DNA of 64,000 bases from an uncultured Pelagibacteraceae bacterium (GTDB taxonomy: Bacteria; Pseudomonadota; Alphaproteobacteria; Pelagibacterales; Pelagibacteraceae): assembly GCA_902595115.1 (NCBI GenBank), contig CACJOS010000003.1:1-64000 (forward strand). Direction: 5' to 3'. The position numbers and the translations under genes are program-made. The first letter of the stretch is position 1. Each line of letters begins with the position of its first letter. Of the stretch, positions 28,228 through 37,722 are shown in pieces. The notes beneath the pieces were generated by a model that was given only the letters and a program-made list of their open reading frames with translations, searched no databases and was not told the DNA's origin.

Positions 28228-29247
28228 TTATAATTTACCAATTCTTCTCATAATATCTTTTTTTGAAAATTTTGAAAAATATAAAGCATTTTTAAGATAC
28301 CAATCGAATGTATACTCTAAACCTCTACTTAAATTTATTTTTGCTTTCCATTTTAGTTTTTTAAAAACTTTATTACTATTTAATGCATATCTAATATCAT
28401 GGCCAGGTCTATCCTTAACAAATTTTATTTTTACATTACTTCCAAGCGCTATTTTCTTTTTTGCAATTTTTATTAGATTGTTGGCTATTAAAATATTATT
28501 ACAATTTATATTTGAACCAATATTATAAAATTCGCCAGTCTTTCCTCTATGAAATATCCTTATTAAAGCTTCACAATGATCTTTCACATAAATCCACTCT
28601 CTTGAATTAATCCCTTTGCCATAAATCGGTAATGACCTGTTATTAATAATATTATATATCAATTTTGGAATTAATTTTTCTGGGTGTTGCTTAGGTCCGT
28701 AATTATTTGAACAGTTAGTCACTATAGCATTAATATTAAAAGTTTTTACATATGCTTGAACCAAATGATCAGAAGAAGCTTTCGTCGCAGCATATGGAGA
28801 AGACGGATTATATCTGTATTTCTCGTCAGACCTCCCTTTCAAAACATCTCCATAAACTTCATCAGTAGATACGTGTATCAATTTTGTTTTTTTTTTATTT
28901 TTGGAAAATATTTTAAAAGCTTCTAAAAGTGAATAAACACCCAAGATATTGCTGTTAATAAATTGTTTAGAATTTTCTATTGATCTATCAACATGGGTTT
29001 CGGCTGCTAAATTAAATATACCCGAGGGTTTGTATTTTTTTAAAATAGTTAGAATTTTATTTTTTTCATTAAGATCTACTTTTAAAAATTTATAGTTTTT
29101 ATTCTTAATGAATTCTTTTGTATTATAAAAATTTGAAGAATAGCTTATTTTATCAATATTAATAACAAAATATTTTCTTTTTAATAACTCATTTACTAAA
29201 TTACTTCCTATAAAACCTAAACCGCCAGTTACAAGTATTTTTTGCAT
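28228..29247 (-). CDS. rfbB: dTDP-glucose 4,6-dehydratase
   Basis: ILVTGGLGFIGSNLVNELL, NLAAETHVDRSI, HVSTDEVYGD, SPYAATKASSDHL, NCSNNYGPKQHPEKLIP, WIYVKDHCEA. Confidence 0.95.
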   Translation of the reverse strand: MQKILVTGGLGFIGSNLVNELLKRKYFVINIDKISYSSNFYNTKEFIKNKNYKFLKVDLNEKNKILTILKKYKPSGIFNLAAETHVDRSIENSKQFINSNILGVYSLLEAFKIFSKNKKKTKLIHVSTDEVYGDVLKGRSDEKYRYNPSSPYAATKASSDHLVQAYVKTFNINAIVTNCSNNYGPKQHPEKLIPKLIYNIINNRSLPIYGKGINSREWIYVKDHCEALIRIFHRGKTGEFYNIGSNINCNNILIANNLIKIAKKKIALGSNVKIKFVKDRPGHDIRYALNSNKVFKKLKWKAKINLSRGLEYTFDWYLKNALYFSKFSKKDIMRRIGKL

Positions 29248-29294
29248 TATTTTTTTTACAATATTAAAATGTTTAAGTATACTTTTAATTATTC

Positions 29295-30140
29295 ATGAAT
29301 CTTTCTCTCGAAGATATTACTTTTATAATAGTTACTCACAAAAGCGAGCAAATAATAAATGACTGTTTAAAATCACTCCCTAAAAATTCAAATAAAATAA
29401 TTATTGAAAATTCACAAAATTTTAATTTAAAAAAAGAATTAAAAGAGAATTATGACAATATTGAGATTTTAATATCAGAAAATTTAGGTATGGGAGCAAC
29501 AAATAATATAGGTATAAGAAAATGCTCTACAAAGTATGCATTTGTTTTAAATCCTGATGTTAAATTCAAAAATAATACTTTAGAAAAATTATTTGAAAAT
29601 TTAAAAAGAATTGAAGATTTTGCAATAGTTTCTCCTTTAAACAGCAATGCTAAATATCCAAACTATAAGATTTTTGATAAAAATAAAATCTTAAAAAATG
29701 AAAATATTATTTCGGTAGATACAGTGGATGGTTTTTCAATGCTAATTAATAAGGAGAAATTTCCAGATAATAACTTTTTTGACGAAAATTTTTTTTTATA
29801 TTTAGAAAATGATGATTTATGTCTGAGGATAAAAAATAAAAAAGAGAATATATTTATAATTAAAGACTCCTTAATTGATCATAAGGGAGGAATTGGAAAT
29901 GATGATAAAACCCAACAGTTAAGAAACTGGCATTGGATGTGGTCAAAATTTTATTTCAACTATAAACATTTTGGTTATGCAGTTGCTTTACAAAAAGTTT
30001 TTTTTAGTCTTTTGAGTTCTTCGTTAAAATATATTTTTTTTACAATTCTGTTACAAAAAAGAAAAAAAAAAATCTATGAAATGCGTCTTAAAGGAACTAT
30101 TAACTCTATTTTGGGAAATAAAGCCTTTTTCAGAATTTAA
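29295..30140 (+). CDS. Glycosyltransferase family 2 (rhamnosyltransferase-like)
   Basis: ISENLGMGATNNIGIRKC, VLNPDVKF, ENFFLYLENDDLCLRIK. Confidence 0.85.
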   Translation: MNLSLEDITFIIVTHKSEQIINDCLKSLPKNSNKIIIENSQNFNLKKELKENYDNIEILISENLGMGATNNIGIRKCSTKYAFVLNPDVKFKNNTLEKLFENLKRIEDFAIVSPLNSNAKYPNYKIFDKNKILKNENIISVDTVDGFSMLINKEKFPDNNFFDENFFLYLENDDLCLRIKNKKENIFIIKDSLIDHKGGIGNDDKTQQLRNWHWMWSKFYFNYKHFGYAVALQKVFFSLLSSSLKYIFFTILLQKRKKKIYEMRLKGTINSILGNKAFFRI

Positions 30141-30146
30141 TTTTAC

Positions 30147-30674
30147 TTAATGACCGGGAAACTCAATTAACGTTTCCACTTTAAATCCTTCTTGAATTAA
30201 TTTTTTACAGCCATTGAGGTCAAATAGATTAATTACAAAAATGAAAGCTTCTACTTTTCCTTTCGATATATCGACCAAATTTGCTGCCGCCTCCGCTGTA
30301 CCCCCTGTAGCTATTAGGTCATCGATTATCAGAACTGAGTCATTTACATTAATCGAATCTTTATGAACCTCAATTGTCGCTTTTCCATATTCTAATTCAA
30401 AGTCAATGGAATGAGTTTCGGCAGGTAATTTATTTTTTTTTCTTAACATTATAAATGGTTTTTTTAACAAATATGATACTGCTGATGCAAAAACAAAGCC
30501 CCTAGATTCTATTGCTGCAATTTTATTAAAATTAAATTTTTTAGACTTTTCAACAATTAAGTCTATACAATGTGCGAAAGCTTCCTCATCTTTAATTAGA
30601 GTTGTTATGTCTCTAAATAGAATTCCCTTTTTTGGATAATCAGGTATCGATCTAATATAATCTTTTAAATCCAT
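30147..30674 (-). CDS. apt: Adenine phosphoribosyltransferase
   Basis: IRSIPDYPKKGILFRDITTLI, AAIESRGFVFASAVSYLL, VLIIDDLIATGGTAEAA. Confidence 0.95.
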   Translation of the reverse strand: MDLKDYIRSIPDYPKKGILFRDITTLIKDEEAFAHCIDLIVEKSKKFNFNKIAAIESRGFVFASAVSYLLKKPFIMLRKKNKLPAETHSIDFELEYGKATIEVHKDSINVNDSVLIIDDLIATGGTAEAAANLVDISKGKVEAFIFVINLFDLNGCKKLIQEGFKVETLIEFPGH

Positions 30675-30714
30675 AATTTTTTAAGTTATAAATAATTAAA
30701 GCATTTTAAATAAT

Positions 30715-31584
30715 ATGACAAATAAATTAGCAATAATTGGTGGAAGTGGGTTGTATGATGTGGAAGAATTTAAAGATAGAGAATTTTTAGATGTTAAAAC
30801 ATCTTGGGGAAGTCCATCTGATAAAATATTGAAAACCAAATATAAGGGTAAAGAAGTTTATTTTTTACCAAGACATGGAAGAGGGCATTATATTTCACCA
30901 TCTAAAATTAATTTCAGAGCAAACATTGACGCCTTAAAACAACTTGGTGTATCAGATATTGTATCTATTTCTGCTGTAGGATCTTTAAAAGAAAACCTGG
31001 AACCAGGAAAATTTGTAATTGTAGATCAATTTATTGATCGTACATTTGCTAGAAATAAAACTTTTTTTGACGACGAGATAGTTGCTCATGTTTCAATGGC
31101 TCATCCTACTTCAAATGGTCTTATGAATGCTTGCGAAGAGTCTATAAAAAAATCTGGTATTGATTACCAAAGAGGAGGAACATATCTTGTAATGGAAGGA
31201 CCACAATTTTCAACACTTGCTGAGTCAAATTTATATAGAAACTGGAAAGCTGATGTTATTGGGATGACTAACATGCCTGAAGCAAAATTAGCTAGAGAAG
31301 CAGAAATAAGATATGCATCCGTGTCAATGGTTACAGATTATGATTGTTGGCATCCAGATCATGAAAATGTTGATGTTCAAAAAGTGATTAAAGTCCTTTT
31401 GGAAAACGCTGCTAAGGCAAAGGACATGATTAAAAATTTAATCGATTGTTATGAAAAGAGTATAGAGCCAAATGATCCGACTAATAATTGTTTAGATGTT
31501 GCAATTATAACTGCTCCAGAAAAAAGAACAGAAAAAACTAAAAATAAACTTAAATTTGTAGCAGGGAGAGTTTTGGGTAAATGA
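30715..31584 (+). CDS. mtnP: S-methyl-5'-thioadenosine phosphorylase
   Basis: LAIIGGSGLYDVEEF, FLPRHGRGHYISPSKINFRANI, MTNMPEAKLAREAEI. Confidence 0.93.
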   Translation: MTNKLAIIGGSGLYDVEEFKDREFLDVKTSWGSPSDKILKTKYKGKEVYFLPRHGRGHYISPSKINFRANIDALKQLGVSDIVSISAVGSLKENLEPGKFVIVDQFIDRTFARNKTFFDDEIVAHVSMAHPTSNGLMNACEESIKKSGIDYQRGGTYLVMEGPQFSTLAESNLYRNWKADVIGMTNMPEAKLAREAEIRYASVSMVTDYDCWHPDHENVDVQKVIKVLLENAAKAKDMIKNLIDCYEKSIEPNDPTNNCLDVAIITAPEKRTEKTKNKLKFVAGRVLGK

Positions 31585-32030
31585 CAAAAAAAAAAGAATT
31601 GAAGGGTCAATGTGGATGTGGAAATGTAAAATACACTATCAAAGATGACCCGTTATTTACCCAAGCCTGTCATTGTAAAGATTGTAAAATTTCTACAGGA
31701 TCATCCTTCGTAATTCACACTATGGTCTTAGATAAAGATTTAGAAGTCAAAGGGGATGTTGCATCTATAGAATTACCGACAGGAAGTGGAAAGGGCGTGA
31801 ATGCGTATTTTTGTATTATTTGTGGTGTTTATGTTTACTGTAAATATAACATTTCTGAAGGCAGAATTGCTATCAGAACGCAAACTCTAGAAAATCCGAT
31901 TACACCTCAAGCTCATATTTTTGTAAAAGACAAAGATCCATGGATAGAAATAAGTAATAAAAAAATTTGTTATGATAAATATTATGACAGAGATAAAATT
32001 TGGCCAAAAAAAAGTTTAGATAGAATTTAA
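31581..32030 (+). CDS. GFA/CENP-V family protein
   Basis: GQCGCGNVKYTI, QACHCKDCKISTGSSF, AYFCIICGVYVY zinc-binding pattern. Confidence 0.85.
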   Translation: MTKKKELKGQCGCGNVKYTIKDDPLFTQACHCKDCKISTGSSFVIHTMVLDKDLEVKGDVASIELPTGSGKGVNAYFCIICGVYVYCKYNISEGRIAIRTQTLENPITPQAHIFVKDKDPWIEISNKKICYDKYYDRDKIWPKKSLDRI

Positions 32031-32031
32031 A

Positions 32032-33102
32032 ATGAAAATTGAGCAAAAGGAATATCGTACAATTTGGTTTGAAAATAATATTGTCAAAATAATTGATCAA
32101 ACAAAACTACCACATAGATTTGCAATTAAGGATCTTAAAACTATAAAGGATGCAGTCAATGCAATTAATATAATGGAGGTGAGAGGAGCACCATTAATAG
32201 GTGCAACGGCTGCATATGGACTTGTATTATCTATTTTAGAAAATAAAGATCTATCTTTTTTAAAAAAGTCAGCAAATGACTTAATTAAATCAAGACCTAC
32301 AGCAATAAATTTAAAATGGGCTGTTGATAGAATGATGAAAAAAATATCAGGGGTGAATAGTGATAAAATTTTTGAAATCGCTTTAAATGAAGCAAAAGAA
32401 ATTTGTGAGGAAGATGTAAAATTTTGTGAAAACATTGGATTAAATGGTCTTAAAATAATTGAGGAAATTCATAATAAAAAAAAAGATACTGTTAATATTT
32501 TAACACATTGTAATGCTGGTTGGCTTGCTACAATAAATTGGGGAACAGCAACCTCTCCTATATATCACGCACACAAGAAAGGAATTCCCCTGCATGTATG
32601 GGTGGATGAGACAAGACCAAGAAATCAAGGAGCAAATCTTACGTCATTTGAGCTTAATGAGGAGCATGTCCCAAATACAGTAATTGCAGATAATACAGGT
32701 GGATTATTAATGCAAAGAGGAAAAGTCGATATATGTATTGTTGGAACAGACAGAACTTTAGCAAACGGAGATGTATGCAACAAAATTGGCACTTATCTAA
32801 AAGCTTTGGCAGCAAAAGATAATAATATTCCTTTTTATGTAGCGCTACCTAGTTCTACAATTGACTGGAATATCAAAGATCATAAAGATATTCCTATTGA
32901 AGAGAGAAGTTCTGAGGAGTTATCACACATTGAAGGATTAGATAATAATGGGAATATTAAAAAAATACAAATTTATCCAAAAAAAAGCAAAGCAATGAAC
33001 CTAGCTTTTGATGTAACTCCAGCTAAATATGTAACAGGTTTGATTACTGAAAAAGGGGTTTGCGATGCATCAACTGAGGGACTTAAAAATTTATTCATAT
33101 GA
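32032..33102 (+). CDS. mtnA: S-methyl-5-thioribose-1-phosphate isomerase
   Basis: MEVRGAPLIGATAAYGL, ILTHCNAGWLATINWGTATSPI, VWVDETRPRNQGANLTSFEL, IVGTDRTLANGDVCNKIGTY. Confidence 0.93.
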   Translation: MKIEQKEYRTIWFENNIVKIIDQTKLPHRFAIKDLKTIKDAVNAINIMEVRGAPLIGATAAYGLVLSILENKDLSFLKKSANDLIKSRPTAINLKWAVDRMMKKISGVNSDKIFEIALNEAKEICEEDVKFCENIGLNGLKIIEEIHNKKKDTVNILTHCNAGWLATINWGTATSPIYHAHKKGIPLHVWVDETRPRNQGANLTSFELNEEHVPNTVIADNTGGLLMQRGKVDICIVGTDRTLANGDVCNKIGTYLKALAAKDNNIPFYVALPSSTIDWNIKDHKDIPIEERSSEELSHIEGLDNNGNIKKIQIYPKKSKAMNLAFDVTPAKYVTGLITEKGVCDASTEGLKNLFI

Positions 33103-33302
33103 AAAAAAATTTATATTTTATAATTTTTTTGATTATAGCCTTTATTATGCTTTATATATCGAGAATTGAATACGGATCCCATAGTTTAGATAAATCAATG
33201 AAAGCATGTATTATTGCTCAAAAAAAATTAGATAAGAGTAAAAATATTGATGATATCAAATCTTTTTGTGAAAGAGAAATTAACAAAAAACTAAAAAAAT
33301 AA
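33099..33302 (+). CDS. Small single-TM protein (67 aa)
   Basis: ATGA overlap with mtnA and 1-nt overlap with the next start codon; TM helix then a charged domain with two Cys. Confidence 0.6.
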   Translation: MKKNLYFIIFLIIAFIMLYISRIEYGSHSLDKSMKACIIAQKKLDKSKNIDDIKSFCEREINKKLKK

Positions 33303-33961
33303 TGTTAGAAATAAAGAAAGAGGTAATTAAGTATGCAAAAAAACTTAATACCGAAAACCTTTCGCCTTTGAGATCTGGTAATATTTCAATGAGAGGAACT
33401 AATGATGGAGTAGATGGTTTCTTCATTACACCTTCGGGTATTAAATATGAAGATTTAGTAGCTGAAAGTATAGTTTTTCTTGAATTAAACGAAACAAACA
33501 ATTTAAAAAAAATTTCAGACAAAACTATAAATCCATCTTCAGAATGGCGCTTTCATCAAGATATTTATATTAAAAAAATAGATGCTAAAGCAATAGTTCA
33601 TGCCCATTCAGCAAACGCCTCTGCTGTTTCAGCACACGGAAAAAATATTCCAGCATTTCATTATATGGTCGCATTAGCGGGTGGAAATAATATTAAATGT
33701 GCAGAATATGCAACCTTTGGTACAAAAGAACTCTCTGAAAATATTCTAAAGGCACTTGAGGAAAGAAAAGCTTGCCTTATGTCTAATCATGGCCAGGTTG
33801 CATTTGGCAAATCTCTTGATGAGGCATTTGAACTTGCTCAAGAGATTGAAAATATTTGTCATCAATACATAAATGTAATAAAGTTAGGAAAACCTAAGAT
33901 TCTTTCAGATAATGAAATGAAAAAAATCTTAGAAAAAACTAAAAATTATAAAAAAAATTAA
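33302..33961 (+). CDS. Class II aldolase/adducin family protein (Ald2/MtnB-like)
   Basis: SGNISMR, FFITPSGIKYEDL, SSEWRFHQDIY, IVHAHSANASAVSAHG, ACLMSNHGQVAFG. Confidence 0.88.
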   Translation: MLEIKKEVIKYAKKLNTENLSPLRSGNISMRGTNDGVDGFFITPSGIKYEDLVAESIVFLELNETNNLKKISDKTINPSSEWRFHQDIYIKKIDAKAIVHAHSANASAVSAHGKNIPAFHYMVALAGGNNIKCAEYATFGTKELSENILKALEERKACLMSNHGQVAFGKSLDEAFELAQEIENICHQYINVIKLGKPKILSDNEMKKILEKTKNYKKN

Positions 33962-33970
33962 CATTTTTTT

Positions 33971-35011
33971 ATGACAAAAGTTGGTGAACACATTACGCTG
34001 GATATCATCGGTACTGATAAAGAGTATGAGCCAAAGTTTTTTGAGAAATTGGTATATAAAATTGCAAAAAAAGCGAAGGTAACAGTTTTAGAAATATCAA
34101 AATATAAATTTGAACCTCAGGGTTTTACCCTAGTAGCTCTTTTAGCTGAAAGTCATATTAGTTTTCACACTTTCCCTGAAAAAGGAATTATAAGTTTTGA
34201 TTTTTTTACATGTGGGAAGGTAAATCCTATAGTTGCTTTAGACATTATTAAAAAAGATATTAAACACAAAAAAATTGTTAAAAAAGAGTTTAATAGAGAT
34301 AATATTATTTACTATGATGATATTTATAGCTCACCAGGACTTAAAAAATATTATTTGGTAAAAGATGTTTTGGAAGATTTCAATTCTAAAGTTGGTCAGC
34401 ATATAGAAATTTTAAATCTTGAACAGTTTGGAAAATCTTTATTTATTGATAACGAACTTCAAGTCGCAGAAAGTGATGAACACTTGTATAGTTCAACCTT
34501 CGTTAATTCTGGTATTAAACTAAATCCTCAAAAAGATAAATCTGCAATAATTGGTGGTGGTGATGGAGGTGTTGCAAGAGAGTGCATATCGCAAGGATTT
34601 AATTATATAGACTGGTTTGAGTTGGATCCCGAAGTGGTCGAAGTTTGTGAAAAACATCTAAGTAAAATAGGTAAAAAAGCTACCACAAAAAATTCAGTTA
34701 AATGTGTTTGGGGAGATGCTTTTGAAAGTATTAAAAAAATTGAGGATAATAAATACGATAAAATATTTGTAGACCTTAATGATGATCAGTATTGTATTGA
34801 TCTTGCGGCAAAAAATATAAATTCACTTAAAAGAATTTTGAAGCCAAATGGAACAATTACAGCACAAGTTGGTAGCCAAGATAAAAAACCAAAACAAGTT
34901 AAAAAATGGCTGAGTTTGTTTGAAAAAAGCTTTGGTAATACATCTATAGATAGAATTTACATACCAAGCTTTGACTGTTCTTGGAATTTTGCTTCCTCAC
35001 TAAATAAATAA
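33971..35011 (+). CDS. Fused S-adenosylmethionine decarboxylase - spermidine synthase
   Basis: N-term SpeD class 1b motif LLAESHISFHTFPEKG and DFFTCG; C-term SpeE motifs LQVAESDEHLYSS, AIIGGGDGGVARE, WFELDPEVVEVC, KIFVDLNDDQY. Confidence 0.92.
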   Translation: MTKVGEHITLDIIGTDKEYEPKFFEKLVYKIAKKAKVTVLEISKYKFEPQGFTLVALLAESHISFHTFPEKGIISFDFFTCGKVNPIVALDIIKKDIKHKKIVKKEFNRDNIIYYDDIYSSPGLKKYYLVKDVLEDFNSKVGQHIEILNLEQFGKSLFIDNELQVAESDEHLYSSTFVNSGIKLNPQKDKSAIIGGGDGGVARECISQGFNYIDWFELDPEVVEVCEKHLSKIGKKATTKNSVKCVWGDAFESIKKIEDNKYDKIFVDLNDDQYCIDLAAKNINSLKRILKPNGTITAQVGSQDKKPKQVKKWLSLFEKSFGNTSIDRIYIPSFDCSWNFASSLNK

Positions 35012-35068
35012 TTTCTTTTTAAATCTTTTAATTTGTGAAATACTTATTAAAAAAATATTGGAGGCGAT

Positions 35069-35896
35069 ATGAATATTATAAAAAAATTTAGCTTAGGAGT
35101 TTTGATTACTTTATTTTTATCATTTTCTGCTAATGCTGATAAAATTAAAATAGGTACAGAGGGAGCATACCCACCTTGGAATTCAAAAGATGCTTCTGGT
35201 AAACTTATTGGATTCGAAGTTGAACTTGCTTGGACACTTTGTAGATATATAGGTCAACAATGTGAAATAGTTGAGCAAGATTGGGATGGAATGATACCAG
35301 CTCTTATAATGAGAAAATTCGATGCAATAATGGCAGGAATGTCAATTACTGCTGAAAGACAAAAAGCGATTAGTTTTTCTCAAGGTTATGCTGACGAAGT
35401 TGCTTCATTAGCTGTAATGAAAGGTTCAGATTTAGAGGGTATGGATACACCCGCAGGAATTAATCTTACTAAACCAAATGCTGGAGCAAAAAAAGCACTT
35501 AAAACACTTACTGCTGCACTAGCGGGTAAAACAGTTTGTGTACAAACTGCAACAATTCACCAAAATTTTTTAGACTCAGGTGATGTTGGAAAAGTAAATG
35601 TTAGAACATACAAAACTCAAGACGAGGTAAACTTAGATTTAGCATCGGGTAGATGTGATGCTGCGCTAGCTGCTGCGGTTGCATTTAGTGATTATGCAGA
35701 GAAATCTGGTAAACCAGTTGTATTAGTTGGACCAACTTTTTCAGGCGGTGCATTTGGTAATGGTGTAGGTGTTGGTATAAGAAAAGATGATACAGAGTTA
35801 CTAAACGCTTTTAACAAAGCTATCGATAAAGCAAGAAAGAACGGTGATATTAGTAGAATTGCTACTAAATGGTTCGGCTTCGATGCATCTATGTAG
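35069..35896 (+). CDS. Polar amino acid ABC transporter substrate-binding protein (ArgT/HisJ/OccT-like)
   Basis: Signal peptide; IGTEGAYPPWNSKDASGKLIGFEVELA; FDAIMAGMSITAERQKAISFS. Confidence 0.9.
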   Translation: MNIIKKFSLGVLITLFLSFSANADKIKIGTEGAYPPWNSKDASGKLIGFEVELAWTLCRYIGQQCEIVEQDWDGMIPALIMRKFDAIMAGMSITAERQKAISFSQGYADEVASLAVMKGSDLEGMDTPAGINLTKPNAGAKKALKTLTAALAGKTVCVQTATIHQNFLDSGDVGKVNVRTYKTQDEVNLDLASGRCDAALAAAVAFSDYAEKSGKPVVLVGPTFSGGAFGNGVGVGIRKDDTELLNAFNKAIDKARKNGDISRIATKWFGFDASM

Positions 35897-35910
35897 ATAA
35901 TTTTAGATTT

Positions 35911-35933
35911 GGCGACTATAATATATAGTCGCC
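35911..35933 (+). other. Hairpin after the binding-protein gene
   Basis: GGCGACTATA-ATA-TATAGTCGCC, perfect 10-bp stem, 7 bp upstream of the permease ATG, no U-tract. Confidence 0.8.
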
Positions 35934-35940
35934 AGTCTGT

Positions 35941-36633
35941 ATGGAACTTCTTTCATTCGGAAAAACTGGTTGGGGCGATGAACTTTTAATCGCAACAATG
36001 ATGACAATTGCTGTTTCTATAACAGCTATGATCATAGGTTTTCTTTTTGCTTTAATATTTACCCCACTTAAATTATCCAAAAGTAAATTTTTAAATCTTA
36101 TTGGCAATAGTTACACCACAATTATCAGAGGAGTTCCTGAATTATTAGTTATATACTTATTTTTCTTTGGTGGTAGCGGTGCTGTTATGTATGTAGCTTC
36201 TATTTTTGGATATAATGAATATATTGAAATTAATGCATTTATTACTGGATCATTTGCAATCGGTATTATTTCAGGAGCATATTCGACAGAAGTTTTTAGG
36301 GGGGCAATTCAATCAATTGATAAAGGACAATTTGAGGCTTCTAAGGTTTTAGGTTTAAAAAAACCAGTTCATTTTTTTAAAGTGATTATGCCTCAAATGT
36401 TAAGACTTGCCATTCCTAACTTAAGTAATGTTTGGCAAATTACTTTAAAAGATACTTCACTTATATCTGTAACAGGTTTAGTTGAAATAATGAGGCAGTC
36501 TTACATTGCAGCTGGATCGACAAGAGATCCTTTATTTTTTTATTCATTTGCAGCAGTTTTATATTTATTGCTTACATTTTTAAGTATGAAGTTAATAAAT
36601 AAATTAGAAATTAGATACAGCAGAGGTTATTGA
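35941..36633 (+). CDS. Polar amino acid ABC transporter permease
   Basis: YTTIIRGVPELLVIYLFFFGG; EASKVLGLKKPVHFFKVIMPQMLRLAIPNLSN. Confidence 0.9.
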   Translation: MELLSFGKTGWGDELLIATMMTIAVSITAMIIGFLFALIFTPLKLSKSKFLNLIGNSYTTIIRGVPELLVIYLFFFGGSGAVMYVASIFGYNEYIEINAFITGSFAIGIISGAYSTEVFRGAIQSIDKGQFEASKVLGLKKPVHFFKVIMPQMLRLAIPNLSNVWQITLKDTSLISVTGLVEIMRQSYIAAGSTRDPLFFYSFAAVLYLLLTFLSMKLINKLEIRYSRGY

Positions 36634-37304
36634 TGGATTTTGAATTAATGATAAATAGTTTCCCAAAACTACTGAATGCTACTTTAATAACACTAAAACT
36701 ATTATCTGCATCATTAATTTTTGGATTATTTATTGGTCTCTTTTTTGCAATTCTAAGAGTTAATAATAACCCAATTGTAAATAAATTTGCTTATGGTTAT
36801 TCGTATGTATTTAGAGGAACGCCTCTATTGGTTCAAATATTTATTATTTATTTTGGTTTAGGTCAGATAGAGTATTTAAGATCAACAATATTATGGGTAA
36901 TTTTAAAAGAACCTTATTGGTGTGCAATAATTGCTTTTTCGCTGAATACTGGAGCTTATACATCTGAAATATTACGATCTGCATTTCAAACAATTAAACC
37001 TGGAATAATCGAAGCAGGTCAGAGTTTGGGAATATCAAAAAAGATTATATTTTATAAAATTCAAATTCCTATTGCTATCAGACAATCTTTACCAGCTTAT
37101 GGTAATGAAATCATTTTAATGATGAAAGGTACTTCTTTGGCAAGTACTGTTACTCTGATGGATCTTACAGGTGTTGCAAAATATATAATATCTACAACAT
37201 TCAAACCAATTGAGGTTTTTATAGTTGCGGGTGGTATATATCTATTTATGACTTTTATTATCCATAATGTCATAAAGTTTTTAGAGAAAAAATACAGTTA
37301 TTAA
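36630..37304 (+). CDS. Polar amino acid ABC transporter permease
   Basis: FRGTPLLVQIFIIYFGLG; EAGQSLGISKKIIFYKIQIPIAIRQSLPAYGNE. Confidence 0.9.
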   Translation: MMDFELMINSFPKLLNATLITLKLLSASLIFGLFIGLFFAILRVNNNPIVNKFAYGYSYVFRGTPLLVQIFIIYFGLGQIEYLRSTILWVILKEPYWCAIIAFSLNTGAYTSEILRSAFQTIKPGIIEAGQSLGISKKIIFYKIQIPIAIRQSLPAYGNEIILMMKGTSLASTVTLMDLTGVAKYIISTTFKPIEVFIVAGGIYLFMTFIIHNVIKFLEKKYSY

Positions 37305-37690
37305 TACGATGTATATTCTTTAATTTCTTTAATTTTAGATCCAGTATGATTATTCATCTCAAGTTTAATTTTTCCTCTTTCATCATTCAAGAAATGAATA
37401 TCCCTCGATGTTTTAATAAAAACATCGCCGAAATCTGAATTTTTTTCACATAATCTTTTTTCATTTTCAATATTCCATAATTTATTATTTATTTCTTTAA
37501 GTGCATTAAATAGTTTATTGATTTTATCATCTGGTTTTACATTTTTATCGTATTGATCTTTTAATAACTTAAATTCTTCGTTTATAAATTTTAGTTTATT
37601 TTGATCTTTTATCTTTTCTTTTTTAATCTCTAAAATAGAAATTTTATCTAATAATTCACCAACCGAAACTTCAACAAGTATTTTATTCAT
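37301..37690 (-). CDS. DUF6165-like protein
   Basis: ILVEVSVGELLDKISILEIKKEKI. Confidence 0.65.
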   Translation of the reverse strand: MNKILVEVSVGELLDKISILEIKKEKIKDQNKLKFINEEFKLLKDQYDKNVKPDDKINKLFNALKEINNKLWNIENEKRLCEKNSDFGDVFIKTSRDIHFLNDERGKIKLEMNNHTGSKIKEIKEYTSY

Positions 37691-37722
37691 AAATTTTTAT
37701 ATTATGTTAAGTTGTTTAAAAT

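Noticed and set aside
24229-30140. Complete dTDP-rhamnose (rfbABCD) cluster
   Set aside because: Only rfbA and rfbB are recognisable; no rfbC or rfbD in the window.
30675-35068. SAM-sensing riboswitch near mtnP/mtnA/speDE
   Set aside because: Intergenic gaps are too short and no recognisable conserved riboswitch core was seen.
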